From assembly GCF_910592395.1 (NCBI RefSeq), contig NC_088317.1, positions 18,770,039 through 18,834,038 of the forward strand: a DNA stretch of 64,000 nucleotides, given 5' to 3'. Positions 11,601 through 23,500 of the stretch are shown piece by piece. The notes beneath the pieces were generated by a model. The model worked only from the letters and a program-made list of their open reading frames with translations, was not told the origin of the DNA and made no database searches. Position numbers and translations under genes: made by a program. Every line of letters begins with the position of its first letter. The first letter of the stretch is position 1. Source of the DNA: Lineus longissimus (taxonomy: Eukaryota > Nemertea > Pilidiophora > Heteronemertea > Lineidae).

Positions 11601-14600
11601 ATGGCGCTGTGGACCCCTACAAGTTGTGTGAATTTCCAAACTGTGCTTGCGACAGAAAAAAACGGGGAGCAACTTGCAATCTCGTGAGCCTTGGCCAGGC
11701 TAATTTTCCTGACGACCTGTTCACGCTGTAAGTTTTACAATAGAAAAGCCTGTCGGGGACGCAGTTCAGGTTGATTGGACCGAGGAGTGCTAAGTTCATG
11801 TACTCCTCCTTCTTCGCCATCACGAGAATTCTCTACTGATTTGACTGGAATTATGTCAACCGTTCTGTGATATAGTGAATTAAAGGTGCATCACTTCTGG
11901 AACCCATCCATATAAATGTAAATCATTTGAATTCTTTTCTATGCAGTTAAAACTGTTGATTTGTGCGAAACATCTAATGCCAATTGTGGATTGTAATGAT
12001 ACTGGTGTTGCCAGGATCACTAATTCTGCTCATTTTCACTTCCAGTGATTTGAACCAGGCTCCTTTGCAGACTATTCCTGTTGGGGCGTTCGAAAATCTT
12101 TCGAACTTGAAAGGACTGTGAGTACGCAACAGTAGTGTCCCAAATAGGCCTGTTCCATGCATTTTTTACTTTGGCGATTGTTATAAGATGTGAAATCATC
12201 ATTCAATGTTTGAAGTATCCAAAAATATTTACTTTGTCTGAATCGGACGAAGCATGACGAAGAACGAGTCATTTGAAGTAAAATACTGCCAACTTTTCCC
12301 GGCCATTTTTAGATTTTGTGCGTGCAGCGCCATCTTCTTGTAAAATGGACAATATCATGAAAAAAAAAACAAAAAAAAACACAAACTCTTGAACTTCTTT
12401 GCAGCTCAATCATGAACACTTCCATTTCTACCATCATCGCCGGAAACTTCCGAGGACTTGATTCTTTGGCCAGATTGTAAGTACAAATTCCAACCACCCA
12501 TTTATCAGTACAACATCATCTTCATTATTTTAGCATCAAAGAAGCCTCTAGCCTAATGGTTAACACTGGTGGCTACCACGCCATACAGTCCGCGTTCGCT
12601 CCCGGGGAGAACCAAGGACTGTTTTTCTGGATGAGCCTGCGTGGCTTTCAAGGAACTGAAATCCTCCTGGCTCTTCACAGTTCGTTATAGGTTGTTAACT
12701 TCAGGTTATTGCTTATACTTGAATACGCTGATTGTTCTCGGCTGATATCTGTCGCCTTGACATCTGGAATGATGGAAAAAAATGAATTACTCATAAAACG
12801 TACGATACCCCTATAGTTACCGACCTTGCCGAAGTCCCATTTAAAAAAGAAGCTTGAAGAATTCACAAACGACAGTGAAACGTGTTGTTGCCGAAGTCGT
12901 CAGATGTGAAGGCAGCGTTAGGGAGCTTAATTTTTGAAATATTTTTTCAGAATTATCGAGTCTACTCCAATTACAACCATCAGGACTGGCGGCCTCGTAG
13001 GAATGCCATTGCTGAAATATCTGTAAGGCTGTAGAAAGCTTTTGACTTGTTTTCATAAGTCCAGTACTAAATTATTGATTTGAAATGCGTGCCAACAAGG
13101 ATAAGGTCTAAGAATGATATTGGGAGATTGTCTTCTGTTAGTAGGAGGAAACCGGAGGCTCCGGAGGAAACCTACGCTGTCGAAGAGAGTTGCCCTCTCT
13201 ATCTCACGTGTGTACCGGGCCCGTCCGCGAATCGAACCCGGGACCTTAGAGATGTCAGGTGCTGTTGTTCCACCTCACCACTCCGACAGCCCAATCCTGT
13301 TCTGACAAATATCAAGACAGGTTCGCAACCCTTAAACAGAGCGACGAGCGCCGATGATGACGTTTATTAAGCTCCCCGATACCTTGTACCAATTCATACA
13401 TTAAGTATTATTCCGCAATAACGGTTGCATGACTGAGATCACCTTTCTTTTAGTAAACTCGCCTACACCAAACTGACCACCTTGAATTCAGGGACGTTCC
13501 AGGGAATCGAGAACGTTCGTGCCATGTAAGTACATGTGTATTCGAACGCTACTTTCTGACTTCAATTTATCTAAAAAAGAGCTTTTCAATTGTTGAAGCG
13601 AAGTTAATTGATGAAAGGCTCGTTATCTTAGTATGCTTTTTTGGTGACAAAACGGGCTTCCTAGCCTAGTCCTAGTCCCTAGACCTTTTGTCATTTTCTC
13701 TTCCTGTCAGAAAAAGAAGTGACAGACTCCGTACTAATTCCATTCTTACAACACCATAATCTTTATTTCAGCGAGATAATCACTTCTGATTTATCCAGCA
13801 TTACTAGAGATACATTCGACAAATTGACGCTCCTGACAAAAATGTGAGTCAAATAATCAAGTAGTATTGGCTCTGCATCCCTCTTTTGATTTTTAACATG
13901 AAAAAAAGTTCAGCAGCCTTGGTTTTATTGAGAGATAAAAGGCAATTTCATCACGGGTAAGCACTAAGTATTACCTTCATCCTTATTCTGAATGATTACT
14001 TCAGTACAACTGTTGGACCAGTGGTCTCTCTGCTATCATTCTTTATTTCTACCTCCAGCCACATATCCAACTGCCATCTCGGAGTTCTCCCAGACAAGCT
14101 GTTCATCAACAATCCCATCCTCAAAATGGTGTACGTATATTTCTATCGTGCCTTGCTAGCTGTAGGAATGTTCATTGTGAGCTTTTGCCTAAAACATATT
14201 TCTACACTCGGCTTTAATACTAAACAGTCATATCGCCATATCACCGTTATATTTTCTTTCTGCTTAGGGAACTGGTCAAAGCTGGAATAACCGCATTTGG
14301 TGACAACACATTTTACGGCCTTAAGAGAGTGAAATCGATGTAAGTATTTCAAATACTAGTAATAGAGTTGTGATAAGATAACAAACACATTCCGGGACCA
14401 GTTGTTCAAAATAAGTTTTCGCCTTCTGACGATGGAAAACATTTATATGATTATAGGCCTACTAATCCATGATCTTCTTCTTTACAGTGACATCAGCGAT
14501 AACAACGCAAACATCAAGCAAGAATTTTTAAACCATTTGGCAAAGTCAGCTGAAAAAGTGTAAGTTTTCTTTCATTTTCACGGAGTGTAGATGCTGTGTC

Positions 14601-17600
14601 TAGAATCGTAACGCATTGTGATATGATTACTATTAAGCGTCCCTGAAACGATTGATTTATGTCCTGGCAACCTGCAATCATGATTCGATGTGATTTTGAA
14701 TCACATTGCAGCGATCATAATCGTAGGTGGCAGCGACAAAGTCGATTGTTTAAGATATCCTCCTGCCATTAATGATATTTACAGTTTCCTGTGGCGTTTT
14801 CAGCGATTATCATAAGCTATAGGAATGATTTTATTACTAGAATAACTCTCCAAAGTCTATTTCAATTTATCAACATATATTTGAATTGTTTTTAGAATCA
14901 TGCGCTCAATGGGGAGGGACACCACGTTTTACATTGGCACCTTCCAAAAGTTCTACAAGTTTGAGATTCTGGACCTGTAAGTTAATAAGATTTTATCTCC
15001 CTGGCCTCGTTAAGGTATTTTAATCAAGAGACTCCTTTCGACATCAAGCGCCGTATCTCAAGATATGGCCCCTACCAGCATGTCAGTCTACAATAGCCAT
15101 ATAAAGGTTTGCAGGGGGGGGGGGTGGTTAGCTTTTTGGAAGGGAGGGGGGGCAAAATGACATTTCTGAAATGTTTCAGGCAAAATCACAGTCAAAAAGT
15201 AAAACACATTACTCGGGGGGGGGGGGGGGGCTTTTGCCCCTGACCCTTTTTTCCACAATTGATAGATTATAATCAAATTCGGAACATATCACTGATGTAA
15301 AACATAAGAGCCGTCTTTGTGCTTCCTTGCTTCCTTGGTTAAAGAAAGGCCTCCTTTTCCATATAGGTTATCCACCAGTTATTCAGTTGGCCTCTTTACA
15401 GCCTTTGTTTTCTTTCTATCAGGTCAAACAGCCGTATGTTTACGCTCCCTTCCCCAGGCACCTACCTGGACTGCATCGACGGTTCCTGTTACCAAAAATG
15501 CGGCAAGTTTGAATACTTCAACCGGCCGCTGCGAGAACTGAAGACAATGTCGGACCCTGTAGTTTATGCTTTCCATTATGACTTGTACAAACTCGAAGAA
15601 GATTTCTTCGGGCCTGACGCTTCCGCTGTGAAATCGGTCACCATTCATGCGGACACAGTGTACACCCACCTAGATGTTGGATTGAAGAAACCGGTTCGGA
15701 TTATAACTCGCAACTTCTGGGTGAAGGAGGGCCAGATTTTTCCGAGTTACGGTAGTGGGTTTGGTTGCAGATTCGAGTACGTTAAAACCTTGCATGGTGA
15801 AAGGAACTTGGTTTACATTCAGATTGGGTTGTTCCAGGTATTTACACAGAATGTGCAGTTTAAGAAGTTTTGTGGACACCAGGAGGGCTTGGCGCAGAGT
15901 TTGGTCAGATTCACTGGTCTGTTGCCTGATTATAACACACTCCAGGCGACGGTGCAATGCGCACAGATGATTGGCGACAGCGTGGAGGAGATTACCAAAC
16001 ATTCTCTCCCGATGTTGAAAAGCGTCATTGCTTTTGCCTCGTCTCCTGGGACTGCTACCATCCCTCGTTTTAATGTTGTGCTCAACGAAGCTTTGATGAT
16101 TCAGCAGATCTTTGACGTCAAACTACGTCATGAGGCAAAACTTATTCCGTACCTGTCTTTGAGCACGTATGATACAATTCTAACGGGACTACAAACACAT
16201 GCGAATGACTACAAAAAAGCTTTAGACGACATCGCAGCGAATCTAGAGAGGATTTCGGGACAGAAATACAAATTCACTGCCTTGAACCAAGCGGCTAGTA
16301 ACACACTCCAGATCGCTACCAGGGAGAAACAGGACAATGAACAGGCCTTGGAGGTTTCTAAACGAGCGCTAGAGCGCCTGAGAGCGAAATATCAAGAAAT
16401 GAGAACGGAAATGATAGAGAAACAAGAAACGTTCCAGAGGGAATTGAGGAAATGGGCAAGGCGAGCTGCGATAAAATCGGCTCTTGGGATAGTGACAGGG
16501 ATCGGTGGCATATTCGTAGGAGTGAGGAGTAACGATAAGGGAGCTATCTTAGAAAATACCGGCTCCTTGGCAGGGTCTCTGATGGATTTGTATGACCTTG
16601 TAAATGCGGTTTCCGAAATCACCGAAGTCTGTCAAGACATGTTGAAGATTGTTGAAGAAAATGGTGCCACAATTAACGCGAAGGATGTGTCACAATACCT
16701 TGAAGATTTAGAAGCGGCAGCGGACCTGCAGGGGGCGCTTCCCGAATGGCAGAACATGGTCGACATTGTGGAAATAAATGTCAATTCCCCAGAGCTAAGA
16801 GAAATAAGCGGACATGCCGATTTCCATGAAGCAATTCTAAAGGTGGCCAATGTTGGTCGAGCTTTAACAAAAGAGCTGATGAGACAGAGCAGGCTCCTCA
16901 TCGAGTCTTACTCAAAGAGCCTCCGGGAGCAACTGGCGGTCGAGTTCAACAACTTGGTAGCCTCCGAGGTTAATGGCATCACGTCTTCCTATGATGATAC
17001 GTACCAATTGGAGTGGGGATTAAAGGGACAGGCGTTCCAGGTAGATATCTTTGTTCTCTATTATAGATTCAGCTCTGTGTGCCCACTGTGTCTCGTTTTA
17101 AAGGCAGCGGTTGCAGTGAGATAATGGTTGTGGTCACAATATACTCGTTTATGACTAATAAACAGGAGCTTATTTGAATTAAGAAAACAGCCATGTCTAC
17201 ACTTGACAAGCGAGGAGTAACGGATCATGATGCAAGTGCCGTCACTAATAATAGTTTCAGAGAACCGTATAGCGTATAGTGTGCAGTTATGAGATACAGG
17301 ACATGTTGATCACTCGTAGGTGTTGTGTTAATCACCCTCTCAGTGTTCTTCCTTGACATCGTTGCAGGTCAGAATGCTCCTCATCGAGCATCTATTCGAA
17401 TACTGCAGCGCCAAGTTCTACTTTCAATTTACGGACTGCGCAGACGACGTCCAGCCTTTTGTTGACGATTCTCTCGGCGCGTTGATTGGTAAGATTGCAA
17501 AGGCAAAAGTCAACCAGATCACGAATATGGTCAATATTGCTGGCTCCAGTGACTTTAAGGAGACCGTGGTGTTGAAAGACGAGGTAAGAGACAAGATGCA

Positions 17601-18888
17601 AACAACAAACCAGTTCCCTGTGGAGGCAATGAATGACATAGGTCATTGTTAGCCTGCGGAATGTCCATGGATAGATCGTCTGAGGCTGCTATGAGGAACT
17701 TGCACTAAAACCTTCCAGTTGACTCTGTTTAGTTCTTATGACCTAGACGCTGGGTTCTTTGAAATACACCGTACTTGATCTAGCGTGGCTGCACAAAACT
17801 GTTGCCAAGAAATCGACATCAAGTCATGTAGCAGCTTCACCCTATCAACAAGGTATCGGAGCAAATGTTAGAGCCAAACTGGAGGGTCACATAAGGCAAA
17901 TGATTAAAGATTGGCAAAGTTTTTGTCTTATGATCACAGAACACGTCGGTGCTGTACGTATTGGTCTTATTGTTCTTTGGTCTTTTTGTCTGCAGACTAT
18001 ATGCCGGACGATCACAGACTGCCCAATCAAAACTCTCCAACGAGGATTCTATGCTGTGGTGAGAGTGGCTAAGACTATGGCCAACTTTGCTGACTATCAG
18101 AGGGTTCGAGTTAAGGATGTCACCGTCCTATTGAAAGGTAAAAACGCTGTTTGTGGAGGAGTTTTCAGAAGCTCGTCAGATGTTATGTTTCTTGGTCACT
18201 CACCACCGAGTGTTATAAATTCGGCATTTGGGCTGAGTGCGCCAACCACAAGTATGTAAAGGAAATTCCGCCATCGACTAGGTTGCTTGACGTATTTCAT
18301 ACATTGTGCACTAGGAAGTATGACATTTTGTTAGCTTTTGAACTCCATTCTTATGTGAGACTTATATTGGTAATGCACAGGATTATAAAAAGTATGGCAT
18401 GAATATTAAGACAACTTCTTTCCCCTTTCTAAGTTAGGCATAGCGTGTCATTGCATTTTTCATTATTCTGCAGGTGCAACAAGGAATGGAAGAGACATAT
18501 CAATCCATATCGGCACTGTTGGAGCGTTCACTGACTATTGGGATAACCAACAATACAAATTCATCAGCGTACCTTTCAATCGGTTGTTCAAATATGAGCC
18601 TTCAAGTAAGTATCAAATATGTTTTTAAGTCATTACAATTGCTGTATCAACCGACATAAAATATCCAGTTGGCTTGGCCTACATTTTCTTTCTTGTCCTC
18701 CAGGTGACGGCCAGTCGATTGCCGGTGTCTCCATTACGGCAAACGACATCAACCAGAACCTCTTCATTAGTACCTCCCCGTTCACAGACTGGGTCCTCCA
18801 GGTCGATCCCCGAGATAACAGCGGCATCAACCTCAGTGGGATCTCCGAGATAGTTATTGAATTCAAGGGAGTGGCAAATCAGGACTAG
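8678..18888 (+). CDS. Predicted secreted Ig / LDLa / LRR protein with large helical C-terminus, 20 exons
   Basis: A 1205-aa modular protein. Exons: 8678-8750, 9353-9447, 10374-10523, 10735-10831, 11147-11272, 11601-11727, 12046-12117, 12405-12476, 12951-13022, 13454-13525, 13772-13843, 14059-14130, 14268-14339, 14488-14559, 14896-14976, 15423-17040, 17368-17583, 17996-18137, 18474-18605, 18704-18888. Exon 1 is a hydrophobic signal peptide. Residues 25-139 form an Ig-like domain (VTVTCEV, AGKYICNATG). 139-181 is an LDL-receptor class A module (VCDGQSDCPDGEDETNC). 181-223 is a cysteine-rich LRR cap. 223-442 are nine LRRs. Residues 442-1205 are unrecognised: a cysteine cluster, a beta-rich stretch near 511-551, a charged coiled coil near 731-791, a glycine-rich hydrophobic stretch at 789-809, more helices, and a C-terminal beta-rich piece. 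There is no clear C-terminal anchor. A further in-phase exon around 17808-17952 is possible but has a weak acceptor. It is probably an extracellular recognition protein; the function of the C-terminus is unknown. Confidence 0.85.
8929..9009. repeat. 81-bp near-perfect palindrome in LRR-gene intron 1
   Basis: The sequence reads almost the same on both strands around a central ACCGGT. The outer ends are CCCGGACACTCTATCCTAGG and the complementary CCTAGGACAGAATGTCCGGG. It has no coding capacity and is probably a short foldback element. Confidence 0.8.
12238..12305 (+). repeat. Dispersed repeat fragment in LRR-gene intron
   Basis: Resembles 4217-4290 in an intron of the SLC22-like gene, sharing CGGACGAAGC, AAATACTG and TTTCCCGGCCA. 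It is intronic, between the exons ending at 12117 and starting at 12405. Confidence 0.5.
12540..12690 (+). mobile_element. tRNA-derived SINE candidate
   Basis: It has a box A-like TAGCCTAATGGTTAACACTGG followed, at a tRNA-like spacing, by a box B-like GTTCGCTCCC. The rest of a tRNA cloverleaf is not intact and non-tRNA sequence follows directly, as expected for a SINE head and body. It lies in the intron between the LRR exons ending at 12476 and starting at 12951. Confidence 0.55.
13135..13300 (-). mobile_element. tRNA-derived SINE candidate, minus strand
   Basis: Read on the minus strand, GTCGGAGTGGTGAGGTGG acts as box A and GGTTCGATTCGCG as box B, with tRNA-like spacing and a CCCGGGTTCGA arm. 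A GC-rich non-tRNA body follows. It is inserted in the intron between the exons ending at 13022 and starting at 13454, opposite to the host gene. The open frames of 60-95 aa here come from this element. Confidence 0.65.
14662..14742. repeat. Imperfect palindrome in LRR-gene intron 14
   Basis: Roughly 35-base arms around a short loop: the left arm ends GATTCGATGTGATT and the right arm starts AATCACATTGCAGCG. It is likely a worn foldback element. It lies between the exons ending at 14559 and starting at 14896. Confidence 0.55.
15112..15245. repeat. G-run flanked repeat in LRR-gene intron 15
   Basis: Two long guanine runs (15114-15124 and 15215-15230) enclose a purine-rich stretch with GGGGGGGCAAAATGA and end in TTTTGCCCC. 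It has the look of a small dispersed element or simple-repeat expansion. It is intronic, between the exons ending at 14976 and starting at 15423. Confidence 0.6.
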
Positions 18889-19165
18889 TAGGAGCAATTC
18901 ACAGACGCCCCGCTCACTGAGCGAGTCACCCACGCGTCAACCTCGGTGACGTCTCAGAGATAGTTACATGTATTTACTTTGAGGGTGTTGTGAATCGGGA
19001 CAATAGGTATAGTAGTTCTTAGGCTCACCGATTACGTGGTCATGCACGCTGATCCCCGCTGTAACACGAGCATCAATCTCATGCCAGTAGCGTCTCCGAG
19101 ATAGTTCTTTACTTCAGGGGAGTGGCCAATCAGGATTGGAGGCCGGGGCAATTCTCTGATAATTT
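18889..19165 (+). pseudogene. Two decayed tandem copies of the LRR gene's last exon
   Basis: Immediately after the stop at 18888 the tail of the last exon recurs twice. Copy 2 spans about 18895-19020 and copy 3 about 19028-19165. Anchors in all three include a CCGAGATAGTT or CAGAGATAGTT word, then GGAGTGGC or GGGTGTTGTG, then AATCAGGA or AATCGGGA. The copies carry stops and substitutions and follow the real stop, so they are read as 3' untranslated sequence. They show that the terminal domain was tandemly triplicated and then decayed. Confidence 0.7.
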
Positions 19166-20504
19166 AGTGTAGATCTCATATCTTTTTAAATACAAACTGT
19201 TGCAACCCAAAATATTTTGTTCCTTCTTTTATATAATGTTTGAAAATAATATGGACCACTACGTTTAGACTGTTCAACAGCAACAGCACAAGCGATATAA
19301 GCGATGACACGCAGATGTCTGTCACGCATGTTTGTCAAGCAAGATCAGCTATCGCTGTAGCTGTAATTGGGGGGGGCTGCAAGGTATAAAGTCAGCTGAT
19401 TTGAAAGTGGATGTTATTGCCTCTCTGTTACAATGGCAGTTGAATTTTTAACGCTGTTTTCTCATGTGATTGATTTCTTTGCCACGGCCTGATGTCGCAG
19501 TTCACTGTTCCTCTCACAGTTTCCCCCTTGCAGTCTATTGCGGTGCTGAAATCGCTAATATTTATTTTGTTGCGGCTATATCTCAAACATAAGCTTACAT
19601 GCCTTAATATAGGTACATACACGCATGATGTATTTTGTTGAAATTTTTGCTGTGCTTGTTTCCTAACGCGAATAGCCAAACTCGACAAAGGTATACAACC
19701 ATGCATATTAAACGGTGTTAAGAGTAGGTTTCAACTGAGGGCGATTTTGCTTCGTGATAACTGAAAAAAGAGGTTATGAGACGAGCGAACACTGACCCAC
19801 CGCATTCTAGGCCATCTGATAATGTCTAGGAATGTAGCCCAGACCGCAGTTTCAGTTTGACTCCCGAGTATGCAAACAGAATGTTCATATCAAGTATTTA
19901 TAACACTGTCTCTCGTGACAACACTGAGTCGGACATTACGGCAGAATAAAAGCGCACGGTCCAAGTTTATCGTCAAATCCCTGCTCTGGTCCAGCATCAC
20001 CACGTTATTCTGCACGGTAACAAGACCAAATCCTGCCCGGCAACACAGCATAACTCGGAAGGGTGGTCTCCATCCGTATGGTAAGTTTAGGCCGCGATTA
20101 TATAGTTCACTTTGTTACATGTAACTTTTCATGAAGAACGAACACGTCATTTCCAAACAGTGGACTACATACGATTCACAATGTCACTGTTCACCCCCAT
20201 GTCGTGTGTTGAAGCCTAAGTCAGTTACCTCGTGACAAGTGAAATATGAACAGTGACAATGTGAACCGATTTTTAGAGACTATGACTTAAACAACCTGTC
20301 GGGAAACCTCATTAGGTACAATATCTATCATATCTAACGATGGGGAATATAAGTGCTCTAATTACCGAAATATAATGCTTTGCGTGAAGCCTGAATTCAT
20401 CAAAGTATCGCCCGTCCGCTGATGGTTCTGCCTTACTTGCAGTAGTCTTGCCAACTGCGCTTCACACGCTGCTGAACAGTCTTTGAACATCTACCTCAGC
20501 AGGG
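19166..20504. other. Intergenic region upstream of second SLC22-like gene
   Basis: It contains the probable 3' end of the LRR gene, a guanine run near 19370, a MITE family A copy at 20105-20266, and the presumed promoter of the downstream SLC22-like gene. No coding exon is supported; one 84-codon frame ending near 20124 lacks any recognisable domain. Confidence 0.5.
20105..20266 (+). mobile_element. MITE family A, copy 1
   Basis: One of five copies of a 160-180 bp non-autonomous element in this window. Its ends start GTTCAC and finish GTGAAC. The family core GAAGAACGAACAAGTCATTT is present here with one change, followed by CTACATACGATTCAC and AAGCCTAAGTCAGTTA. No coding capacity. Confidence 0.85.
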
Positions 20505-23500
20505 ATGGCGGAAGCTGCCCCAAAGTTTGAAGAAGTCCTCGATGTCATTGGGCATATCGGGGTTATGCAATGGATCCTAATAGCATTTAGCATCATCCAA
20601 GAAACATCTATCGCGCTTTCGATTTACTTTCTCATCTTTGCGGAGAGTAACAACCCGACGTGGAGCTGTGATCCAGTCAATCGGACATTCGGAGTTGAGG
20701 GTCTGAACAGGACTGACCAGTGTCCTACGGAAGGGGTATACTGCACGAATATCACCTACGATGCGGGCTTTACCTCAATTGTTACAGAGGTAAGTGCAGT
20801 TTTGTGTTATTGGTTGATCTGTGCCGACCTCAGTTACTTGCCTTGGATCCGTTGCGCCAGGCGAGGGCCCGTGGATTGAGTTCACCTAATATATATCCTA
20901 CCCTTTTCGCAACATGTATTCACATATCCACTCGATCATCTACGTTAAACGACCCCCACTTGTGTGATATACAAATGTAATTCCTCTGTATAAATAACAA
21001 TTTAAACTGTCATCTACTACATCACCCTCGTGTACTTCATGTACACAATCAAATTTAGCAAAAGACAATTATAACTAAAAAAAGGAAAAAGGTTCAAGTG
21101 AAGTGCATTTGTTGGAAAAACCGTCTCTAAACATCTTAACACCTGTGTAAGCTGATAGTAGAAGGTAGATAATAATTTGAGCTTGAACTTTCAGACGATG
21201 ATAAAAGTTTCTTCGTGGAAATCTCAAGAAAACAAAAATTACACAAAAAATGCAATGATGCACTCTCTATAGGTTTGAAGATCCGTTCTTTCCATATTTA
21301 GTGATTTTGATACCTAAATAAGGGACGGATTTAGAACGAACAGCTCTCAACAAGGTAGCAGAATTCAGTTTCATCTCCGCTCCCGGGCGTAACAGTCATT
21401 CCGAGCAGAATCTCAATCTAGATTCAGGGCTGAAATAATTACTTCAATTACGTGTGGAAGTAAGCTCACCGAAATACTGTGACATTATCGGCTACAAAAT
21501 CTACCAAACCGAAATTACTGTGTGGAATTTAGTGACTACCATGATCTGACAGTTCGTTTCTTGTTTGTGGTTCTATAACTGGCATTCAACGACTTCCTCT
21601 CGTATCCGCGTATCTGATTCAATTCCCGACCTCTTGATAAGCCATTCTAGTGACCCTATCATTTGCTGCAATCCCGGACGACATCTTACGGAGGCCAGGA
21701 GGACACGCCCCACCCCGATTAAAACCATCGACCGGTGACAATATGATGTGAACATTCTACTAGTTTACTAGTCCATTGACCAGAAAACGGAACTCCTATT
21801 TTGGAATCTTAAGAACTTTTTTCAAACATTTACTATTATCTTATCGTGTGATACATGACCAAGAGCAATATTCCTATGTTTATGTTTTTTAAGTACTGTG
21901 CAAACCACTCATAAAATTGACCTCAACCAGCGGAGAGTAAGGACATTTGTTGTTTTTCAGTGGAACCTCATCTGTGAGCGCTACTACATGGGCAAAATGA
22001 CTGTCAGCCTGTTCTTCCTGGGCTTGACTATGGGCACGCTGGTGTCAGGCCAGCTTGCAGACCTGTTCGGGCGCAGGATGGTCATCCTGGCTACGTGGGC
22101 GCTGGTTATGGTCACACAGACCTGCCTAGGGTTCATGCCAACCTTTGAGTCGTATCTAGCCGTACGGATGATCAATGGATTGAGCGCAGGTAACAAAGAC
22201 ACGTGGAGATGACAGAATTCACTTTTCATGCGTGACATGAAGAACGAACAAGTCATTTCCAAAGAGCGGGCCACATACGATTCACGACGTCACCTTTCAC
22301 ACTCATTTCGTGTTTTCAAGCCTTAGTTTAAGGATTGCCTTAACAGCGAGAGCGAGGGTGGAGCTAAAATTCAAGCTCCACCGGATCGTTTTTTGTTATA
22401 GGTATATCCTTTTTTAGCGACATTGACCTGATTATGTTTTATTACTTTTGAAATATGGCCTATTTTGTAGTTATTCGATTTAGGTCATGTCAATGATCAA
22501 AATTTTTATGAGATTTATATGAGAGTGTTTCATGTTCTTCAAACCTTTGTGGTCTAGGCTTGTACCTGCGATTCTAAAATAAACGGTCTCTGACTGGTAT
22601 TTTCTGAACCGATAATTTCAATGACAGCTAAAATGATTGGGTGTCATTTCATATTGTGTGATAAGAATGATACATATAACTGCAGTGAATAGTGCCAGCA
22701 GGCAAATTACGATAATGAATTTCATGCTAATCATGCTATTAGGCAGGTTCACTGTCCTGACGAATGTTAGGTTTTCATAGATATTATAGAGTGCAACCTC
22801 GCCATTATTTGATCAGTGCTGGTGAAGAGAACAGAATTCCAATGCTGGTTGCTGGTGCATCTGGAACATGAGTTTGAATCTGGGGAAGGGCCTTTTGCTT
22901 GATTTGTCACAATGTTTCTGATTGTGTTCATACTCAGTTCTTCCCCGTATTGTTGGGTTCCAAAATAACTCTGTCATGAAGTATAATTCAATTAACTCAG
23001 CCGAGGATTCGATAAGCTAGCTTTCTAAACAATAATGCGATAATGCATCACCTTGATGTCCTCTGAAAACTTCCGTTAGTGGTCAAGGAGTGAACGACTG
23101 GGATCCTGTGAATGCAAGCTCTTTCTAGTTGTTCTTCTAACCGCAGGTAGTTTGGCGGTCGTATCGTCCATCCTGCCCATGGAGTACGTGGGCTCCAAGT
23201 GGCGTGTGGCGGTCAGCCTGCGGATGGGATGGAGGATCGGGTATTTCATCACCATCGGCCTCGCCTACGGAATCAGGAAGTGGCAGCATCTATCCTTCGC
23301 CTGCGGGTTGTTCTGTGTACCTTTTTTCCCGTTCGCTTGGTTGTAAGTAGGCAGAATGTTTACATGTATTTTCAAAAGTGGTGCTTGAAAAGTTAAAAAG
23401 AATGTGCTTCGCGTTTTGAAAACACCTCTCATTTGAAGGACACAAAAATACATCCATAGTTCTTTTTCCAGTTTTATGCCGGAGAGCGCCCGCTGGTCCA

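Noticed and set aside
13080-13370. 96-aa plus-strand protein
   Set aside because: It lies entirely in an LRR-gene intron and over a minus-strand SINE.
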